From assembly GCF_030812335.1 (NCBI RefSeq), contig NZ_JAUSSN010000008.1, positions 62,001 to 126,000 of the forward strand: 64,000 bases of DNA. The letters are read 5' to 3'. Below, piece by piece: positions 59,370-64,000 of the stretch. This DNA comes from Pseudarthrobacter oxydans. GTDB taxonomy: Bacteria; Actinomycetota; Actinomycetes; Actinomycetales; Micrococcaceae. Position 1 is the first letter of the stretch; every line of letters begins with the position of its first letter. The notes below the pieces were generated by a model. The model did no database searches. It saw nothing but the letters and a program-made list of their open reading frames with translations, and was not told the DNA's origin. Position numbers and translations under genes: made by a program.

Positions 59370-60122
59370 TTAGGGTCCGGCCGCGGGGGCGGGAGACGCC
59401 ACGAGCACGACGTTTTTCCCGAACAGATCCTCCGTGTAGCAGCTGATGAGTACCAGGCGGTTGGGAACGACCTGCCAGATTTGATGGTCCTTGAGCGTGG
59501 ATTTGTCCTCGGTGGAAATCGACTCCACCCGGTAGCTGATCGTCCCCGCGGTAGTCGTCACGTCGAAAATGTCCCCCGGGGCGGTGGCGGAACTGAGCCG
59601 GTTGAACGGTGCGTCCCGGCCTTCCCAGCTGTGGCCCATGATGTACGTCGTATTGGCGGATCCCGCACCGGGCGTGCCGAAGGTCGTCACCCAGTATCCA
59701 TCGAAGGAGACGGGCGGAACGATGGTCCGGGATGCGATGTCGCCCGGGCTCGGATCCAGCGGGTGGACCGCGACGTCGATGCCGGCGGCCGGATATACGA
59801 TGCCCAGGGGTGCCGCCGCCGGGGGCAGCGCGGGCAGCTGTCCGGCTTCGGCTTGCGTGCCGCCGGTGCCGGGGGCGTCGGCGGCCAGTCCCGCAGCGCC
59901 GTCCTCTGGGGCGCTGCGGCCGGGGCTTCCGGCGGCCACGGGCGCCGGTACTGCCGGCGTGAGGCCGGCCAAATCGGACCGGGCGGAGGGTCCCGGGCCG
60001 GATAGAAAGGTCAGGATAAGGAAGGCGACGAGACCGCACGCCAGAATCAGCAGATCGCCGCGGTTCCACGTCCGCCGCTTCGCGGTCTTTGAACCGCGGG
60101 ACGGGGATCGGAGGAAGGGCAT
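59370..60122 (-). CDS. Class E/F-type sortase
   Basis: This 250-residue transpeptidase has one N-terminal membrane helix (about 23-41), a Pro/Ala-rich stalk and a sortase domain with the His in TTYIMGHSW (H164) and the Cys in RLVLISCYTED (C228). The usual Arg before the last strand is not obvious; the region reads LFGKNVVLVAS. The ATG at 60122 has a perfect GAAGGAG 5 bases upstream and is preferred over 60146. It follows a surface-protein gene on the same strand. Confidence 0.88.
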   Translation of the reverse strand: MPFLRSPSRGSKTAKRRTWNRGDLLILACGLVAFLILTFLSGPGPSARSDLAGLTPAVPAPVAAGSPGRSAPEDGAAGLAADAPGTGGTQAEAGQLPALPPAAAPLGIVYPAAGIDVAVHPLDPSPGDIASRTIVPPVSFDGYWVTTFGTPGAGSANTTYIMGHSWEGRDAPFNRLSSATAPGDIFDVTTTAGTISYRVESISTEDKSTLKDHQIWQVVPNRLVLISCYTEDLFGKNVVLVASPAPAAGP

Positions 60123-60146
60123 CGGAGCTCCTTCGTGAGTTCGCAT

Positions 60147-60210
60147 GGTCGGGGCACCGGCCCAGGAGTTCGAAAGGGTCGGGGCACCGGCCCAAGCGGA
60201 CCGGTGCCCC
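60147..60210. terminator. Direct repeat and hairpin between surface protein and sortase genes
   Basis: GGTCGGGGCACCGGCCCA occurs at 60147 and again at 60177. The second copy pairs with CCGGTGCCCC (60201-60210) in a perfect 10-bp stem. It may attenuate transcription from the surface-protein gene into the sortase gene. Confidence 0.6.
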
Positions 60211-60225
60211 TTCGCTACAGCAGCC

Positions 60226-60978
60226 CTACAGGATTGCGTCCGCGCCCAGCCCGCGCCCTCTGCGCCTCAGCGCGACCACCGCACCGGCCGTGAGCAGCGC
60301 CGCCAGACCTGCCACCCATCCCGGAAGTCCGGCATCGGAGTGGCTGGCCACAGCCGTTTGGGCGTTGAATCCCTGGTTGACTGCAACCGCGGCGCCGGCG
60401 CCCGCAGGTACTACAACTGCTGCGCCCTCCCCGGGCGGCACCGCTGCATCTTCTCCGGGCGGAACGACGTCATCTTCCCCTGGCGGCACCGTGACGTCTT
60501 CGTCCGGCTTCTCCCCGTCGTGGTCGTCGTCATCGTCGTGGTGAGCCGAGACGCAGCCCTTATCGGGGACCGGGTAGATGTCGGCCTTGCCGTTGTGCCC
60601 GTCCTTGTGCCCGTGGAGCCACGCCTGTTCGGCAACGGTGATCACAACATACGGGTTCTTCTCAGATCCCGTCGCGTGGCAAATGGTGACCTTCTTTGAA
60701 TCCGATCCGTGGTCCCCGTCGTGGTCCCCCCCGTTGCCCCCGCCGTCGCCCGCCGGGCAGCCGCCGGCCGGGGCCGGGACGATGTCGCCGTCGTGTACTC
60801 CCTGGGCGTAGTGGCCGTTGAGTCCGTTCTCGCTGATCGTGATTTCAACGTACGGGTTCGAGTCCGAGCCGGTCGCATGGCAGATGCTGATGTTGTCGTC
60901 TGGGCCGGCAGTTGCGGGGGCGCTGGTAGCTAGTAGGGCAAGGCCGGCGATGCCGGCCGCTGCAAGGACTTTCTTCAT
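60226..60978 (-). CDS. Secreted surface protein with two CHATGS repeats and C-terminal anchor
   Basis: This 250-residue protein has a signal peptide (MKKVLAAAGIAGLALLATSA, cut near TAG), two related domains (about 31-74 and 98-142) each with ICHATGSxxNPYVxIT and a closing GC, an acidic His/Asp linker and a PPGED repeat stalk (165-185). A C-terminal helix (219-237) and RRRGRG tail follow, the build of a sortase substrate. No LPxTG is present; the nearest is AGLPGW at 216-221. It precedes a sortase gene and is probably its substrate. Each domain likely has one disulfide. Confidence 0.85.
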   Translation of the reverse strand: MKKVLAAAGIAGLALLATSAPATAGPDDNISICHATGSDSNPYVEITISENGLNGHYAQGVHDGDIVPAPAGGCPAGDGGGNGGDHDGDHGSDSKKVTICHATGSEKNPYVVITVAEQAWLHGHKDGHNGKADIYPVPDKGCVSAHHDDDDDHDGEKPDEDVTVPPGEDDVVPPGEDAAVPPGEGAAVVVPAGAGAAVAVNQGFNAQTAVASHSDAGLPGWVAGLAALLTAGAVVALRRRGRGLGADAIL

Positions 60979-61425
60979 GGCAGTGCTCCATCTGGATCAT
61001 TTTGGACTGACCAGACTGCGGGAGTTGGCGATTCTTGACAGAGCCGACCGATAACGCGGGTTCCCAGATGACCTCTGTTTCCCCAGCAGCGTTGTCCAGT
61101 AACTGACGACTCCACGCTAGGCCGAAGGCCGCCGGCGGACACGAGTAATCGCTACCCGCTGGGCTACCGGTTTCTTTTGCCGGCACTACTGTGGCCGCAG
61201 GTGACTACTGGGGCCGAAGGTTACTGAGTTCCTGCCAGCCTTCGGAATGTACGCCGTATGGATGATTTTCGGTGTCCGATGTTCCACGCGGGCCGGTCGT
61301 TTCGTAGAGTTGGATGGCTATGGCTGTCGGCCCCCTTTGCTACTAATGGGAGCATCCGGTGGATGGTTCCCCGCCAGACTCTTCTCCAGCCTCATTTACT
61401 CGGTATTTCCTAAGGACTCGTGGGC
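60979..61425. other. 447-bp non-coding region before ABC exporter operon
   Basis: This holds the divergent promoters of the surface protein (minus) and ABC exporter (plus). A 19-bp tandem repeat (ACTACTGTGGCCGCAGGTG, then ACTACTGGGGCCGAAGGTT) lies at 61185-61222. TTGACA occurs at 61036-61041 but lacks a matching -10. Several short hairpins are possible. I see no gene with coding character, and no known RNA family. Confidence 0.45.
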
Positions 61426-63159
61426 ATGCTTGTCACTCTCATACGGCGCTATTCGAAGCCGTATCTGCCATACATCTGGGCAGTCATCTTTTTCCAGCTC
61501 GCCTCCACCATCGCGGCGCTGTACCTTCCCAGCCTGAACGCCCAGATCATTGATGAGGGTGTCTCCCGCGGCGACACGGACTACATCTGGCGGACCGGCG
61601 GGGTCATGCTCGTCGTCGCCCTGGTCCAGGTCGTCACCGCGATCGCCGGCGTCTATTTCGGGTCCAGGGCCGCCATGGCGTTCGGCCGCGACCTGCGCCG
61701 CGGGGTCTTCCGCCAGGTCACGAGTTTCTCCGCCAAAGACGTCAACGTCTTCGGCGCCCCCACACTGATCACCCGCGGCACCAACGATGTCCAGCAGGTG
61801 CAGATGCTCATGCTGATGGGGCTGAACTTCATGGTGGCCACGCCCATCATGTGCATCGGCGGCATCTTCATGGCCCTCCGCGAGGACCTCAACCTGTCCT
61901 GGCTGGTCTGGGTGTCCGTTCCGGTGCTCGTGGTCGTAGTGGGCTACCTGGTGGTCCGCCTGATGCCGCTCTTCCGGGCCATGCAGAAGAAGATCGACCG
62001 GCTCAACGGCATCCTCCGCGAGCAGATCATCGGCATCCGCGTCGTCCGGGCCTTCGTCCGCGAACCCCACGAAGCCGAGCGCTTCGGTGCCGCGAACAAG
62101 GACCTCACCGACGTTTCACTGAAAATCGGCGCCCTGTTTGTCCTCATGTTCCCCGCCATCGGCATGATCCTGCACGTCTCCACCGCCGCCGTGCTGTGGT
62201 TCGGCGGCCAGCGGGTCGACGCCGGCGAGATGCAGGTCGGTGCCCTCACGGCCTTCCTGCAGTACCTGCTGCAGATCCTGATGGCCGTCATGATGGGCAC
62301 CTTTATGGCCATGATGATTCCGCGCGCCTCGGTCTGCGCCGACCGCATCGGCGAGGTGCTCGACGTCGAACCCTCCATCCACGAGACGCTGACCCCGGTG
62401 GCACCGGTTGAAAAAGCCGGCCGCGTCGAGTTCCGGAACGTGTCCTTCGCCTACCCCGGCGCCGAAGCGCCCGTCCTGAGCGACATCAGCTTCACCGCCG
62501 AACCCGGGCAGACCGTGGCCATCATCGGCTCCACCGGCGCCGGCAAGACCAGCCTGCTGGCCCTGCTGCCCCGCCTGTACGACGCCGCGTCGGGGGAGGT
62601 GCTGCTCGACGGCGTCCCCGTCACCGACCTGGACCGCTCGGAGATCACGCAGCGCGTGGCCATGGTTCCGCAACGGCCCTACCTGTTCTCCGGAACCATT
62701 GAGCACAACCTGCGCTTCGGAAAGCCGGAGGCCACCGACGAGCAGCTCTGGGACGCGCTGACCGTGGCCCAGGCAGCGGACTTTGTGCGCGAGAAGAAGA
62801 ACGGGCTCGGCTCACGGATCTCCCAGGGCGGCACCAACGTCTCGGGCGGCCAGCGCCAGCGCCTCTGCATCGCCCGGGCCCTGGTCACCGAGCCGAAGGT
62901 GTTCCTCTTTGATGACTCCTTCTCCGCCCTCGACGTCGCGACCGACGCCCGGCTCCGCCGCGCCCTCAAAGCGAAAACCGCCGACGCCACCGTCATTATC
63001 GTCGGGCAGCGCGTCTCCACCATCGCCGACGCCGACCAGATCCTGGTGCTCGACAACGGCCGGATCGTGGACCGCGGCACGCACGACGAACTGCTGCAGA
63101 GCTCCAGCACCTACCAGGAAATTGTCGAATCCCAGCTGACCGCGGAGGCCGTGGCATGA
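61426..63159 (+). CDS. ABC exporter half-transporter (subunit 1)
   Basis: This 577-residue protein has an N-terminal six-helix domain (starting MLVTLIRRYSKPYLPYIWAV) and a C-terminal ATPase with Walker A GSTGAGKTS (about 368-376), signature VSGGQRQR and Walker B VFLFDDSFSALD. The Walker B has Asp in place of the catalytic Glu (FLFDDS), which marks this as the degenerate site partner of a heterodimeric exporter. The ATG at 61426 (AAGGA 9 bases upstream) is preferred over the GTG at 61420. It overlaps the next subunit gene by ATGA. Confidence 0.93.
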   Translation: MLVTLIRRYSKPYLPYIWAVIFFQLASTIAALYLPSLNAQIIDEGVSRGDTDYIWRTGGVMLVVALVQVVTAIAGVYFGSRAAMAFGRDLRRGVFRQVTSFSAKDVNVFGAPTLITRGTNDVQQVQMLMLMGLNFMVATPIMCIGGIFMALREDLNLSWLVWVSVPVLVVVVGYLVVRLMPLFRAMQKKIDRLNGILREQIIGIRVVRAFVREPHEAERFGAANKDLTDVSLKIGALFVLMFPAIGMILHVSTAAVLWFGGQRVDAGEMQVGALTAFLQYLLQILMAVMMGTFMAMMIPRASVCADRIGEVLDVEPSIHETLTPVAPVEKAGRVEFRNVSFAYPGAEAPVLSDISFTAEPGQTVAIIGSTGAGKTSLLALLPRLYDAASGEVLLDGVPVTDLDRSEITQRVAMVPQRPYLFSGTIEHNLRFGKPEATDEQLWDALTVAQAADFVREKKNGLGSRISQGGTNVSGGQRQRLCIARALVTEPKVFLFDDSFSALDVATDARLRRALKAKTADATVIIVGQRVSTIADADQILVLDNGRIVDRGTHDELLQSSSTYQEIVESQLTAEAVA

Positions 63160-64000
63160 GCACCAACGAAAAGACCAAGCTCCCACCCTCCGGCACGGAA
63201 CTACCTGCCACGGAACCATCTGCCACCGGATCCGACGTCACCGAGCCCGACGACGATTTCTACGAGGAGGAATACACCCCCGGCGAGGCCGACGGCGGCA
63301 TGTTCGGCGACCTGCCCGCGAAGAAAGCCCAGCACTTCTGGCCCTCCGCGAAGCGGCTGATGGGCCTGCTGGCGCCCGAACGGGCCGGCATCATCGCCGT
63401 GCTCGCCATGGTGACGGTCGCCGTCGTCCTCAACGTGGTGGCGCCCCGGATCCTCGGCCAGGCCATGGACGTCATCTTCGGCGGCGTCGTCGGCAAGCAG
63501 CTGCCGGCCGGCGGCACCAAGGAGGAGTTCGTCGAGGGCCTGCGCGCCCAGGGCCAGGACAACTTCGCGGACATGCTCTCCAAGATGGACGTCATCCCCG
63601 GCGTCGGCATCGACTTCCAGCAGCTCGGCTTCCTGATCAGCGTGGTGCTGGTGATGTACTTCGTCGCCAACATCTTCCTCTGGCTGCAGGGCTACGTCCT
63701 GAACATCCTGGTCATGCGGGTGGTCCGCCAGCTGCGCGACGACACCGAGAAAAAGCTCAACCGGCTGCCGCTGAACTACTTCGACACCCGCCAGCGCGGC
63801 GACATCCTCTCCCGGGTCACGAACGACGTGGACAACATCCAGCAGGCGCTGCAGCAGGCCTTCGCGCAGCTCGTTAACTCGGCCCTGACGGTGATCGGCA
63901 TCGTCATCATGATGTTCATCGTGTCCTGGCAGCTGGCGCTCATTGCCCTGGTCGCGCTGCCGCTCTCGGCCGTGGCCGCCGGGATCATCGGCTCCCGCAG
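63156..64000 (+). CDS. ABC exporter half-transporter (subunit 2), N-terminal part
   Basis: A frame opens at the ATG inside the preceding stop (63156) and runs past the window end (281 codons seen). It starts with a Thr/Glu-rich tail (about 55 residues: DDDFYEEEYTPGEADGGMFG), then exporter helices (ERAGIIAVLAMVTVAVVLNV, LGFLISVVLVMYFVANIFLW) and the coupling-helix region LPLNYFDTRQRGDILSRVTN. An extra loop (KQLPAGGTKEEFVEGLRAQG) follows the first helix. The ATPase domain lies outside the window and should supply the catalytic Glu for the heterodimer. Confidence 0.92.
   Translation, partial: MSTNEKTKLPPSGTELPATEPSATGSDVTEPDDDFYEEEYTPGEADGGMFGDLPAKKAQHFWPSAKRLMGLLAPERAGIIAVLAMVTVAVVLNVVAPRILGQAMDVIFGGVVGKQLPAGGTKEEFVEGLRAQGQDNFADMLSKMDVIPGVGIDFQQLGFLISVVLVMYFVANIFLWLQGYVLNILVMRVVRQLRDDTEKKLNRLPLNYFDTRQRGDILSRVTNDVDNIQQALQQAFAQLVNSALTVIGIVIMMFIVSWQLALIALVALPLSAVAAGIIGSR

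Noticed and set aside
60011..60122. Sortase start at 60146
   Set aside because: The ATG at 60122 has a perfect GAAGGAG at 5-base spacing; the upstream ATG has none.

Overview
The window is 64 kb of high-GC DNA, tightly packed with ATGA/GTGA-overlapping genes and frequent GTG/TTG starts. Gene content (actinobacterial-type inositol cluster with a Cgl0158-type aldolase, sucCD, PcrA, class E/F-type sortase, 6-frame shadows typical of GC-rich DNA) points to an actinobacterium, most likely a soil Micrococcaceae of the Arthrobacter/Pseudarthrobacter group. That assignment is inference from content; no rRNA is present. I see no prophage, transposase, CRISPR array or plasmid functions; the window looks chromosomal.

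Layout. 1-5.7 kb: a two-HTH protein coupled to a membrane protein, an ABC-F ATPase with a possible attenuator leader, an ABC exporter, a NUDIX/DUF6314 pair and tRNA-Arg(CCT). 5.7-10.4 kb: a DUF998 membrane protein, a STAS-like protein coupled to a GGDEF-EAL enzyme, then a small exported peptide with an 11-residue tandem repeat (VNWWPD...) divergent from an HTH-less TPR protein. 10.4-12.5 kb: a membrane protein and an inositol-monophosphatase-family enzyme bracketed by copies of an about 81-bp palindromic repeat. 12.5-19.5 kb: PcrA/UvrD helicase, glycosyltransferase, lipoprotein, sucCD. 19.6-21.3 kb: ArsR/SRPBCC pair and a tautomerase.

21.4-41.7 kb is a large myo-inositol catabolic region: iolC, a DeoC-like aldolase, iolD, iolA, iolE, iolG, iolH, a sugar-porter MFS, a MarR/MFS interruption, a three-gene sugar ABC importer, two further Gfo/Idh/MocA dehydrogenases with a TIM-barrel isomerase, and convergent iolB with a GntR/UTRA regulator. 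A palindromic motif built on TATGTC/GACAAA lies before the tautomerase, iolC and ABC-importer genes and suggests one regulon.

41.8-50.3 kb: a class I glutamine-amidotransferase-like hydrolase, an SRPBCC protein, a GntR(FCD)-MFS-SDR catabolic unit with a perfect 19-bp palindrome, a LOG-family protein, a membrane-anchored matrixin-like protease, a rubrerythrin-VIT1 metal transporter and a very acidic small protein. 50.3-56.9 kb: a sodium:solute symporter, an XRE-cupin regulator, a ureohydrolase and an AruI-like TPP enzyme, best read as an arginine/guanidinobutyrate degradation locus, interrupted by a DUF559-type nuclease-fold gene flanked by a second palindromic repeat family. 57-64 kb: a MarR-DHA2 efflux pair, a sortase with its probable surface-protein substrate, and a heterodimeric ABC exporter whose second subunit runs off the window.

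The most novel-looking item is the peptide/TPR pair at 9.0-10.4 kb, which has the architecture of a peptide-pheromone system outside the phylum where those are usually described.
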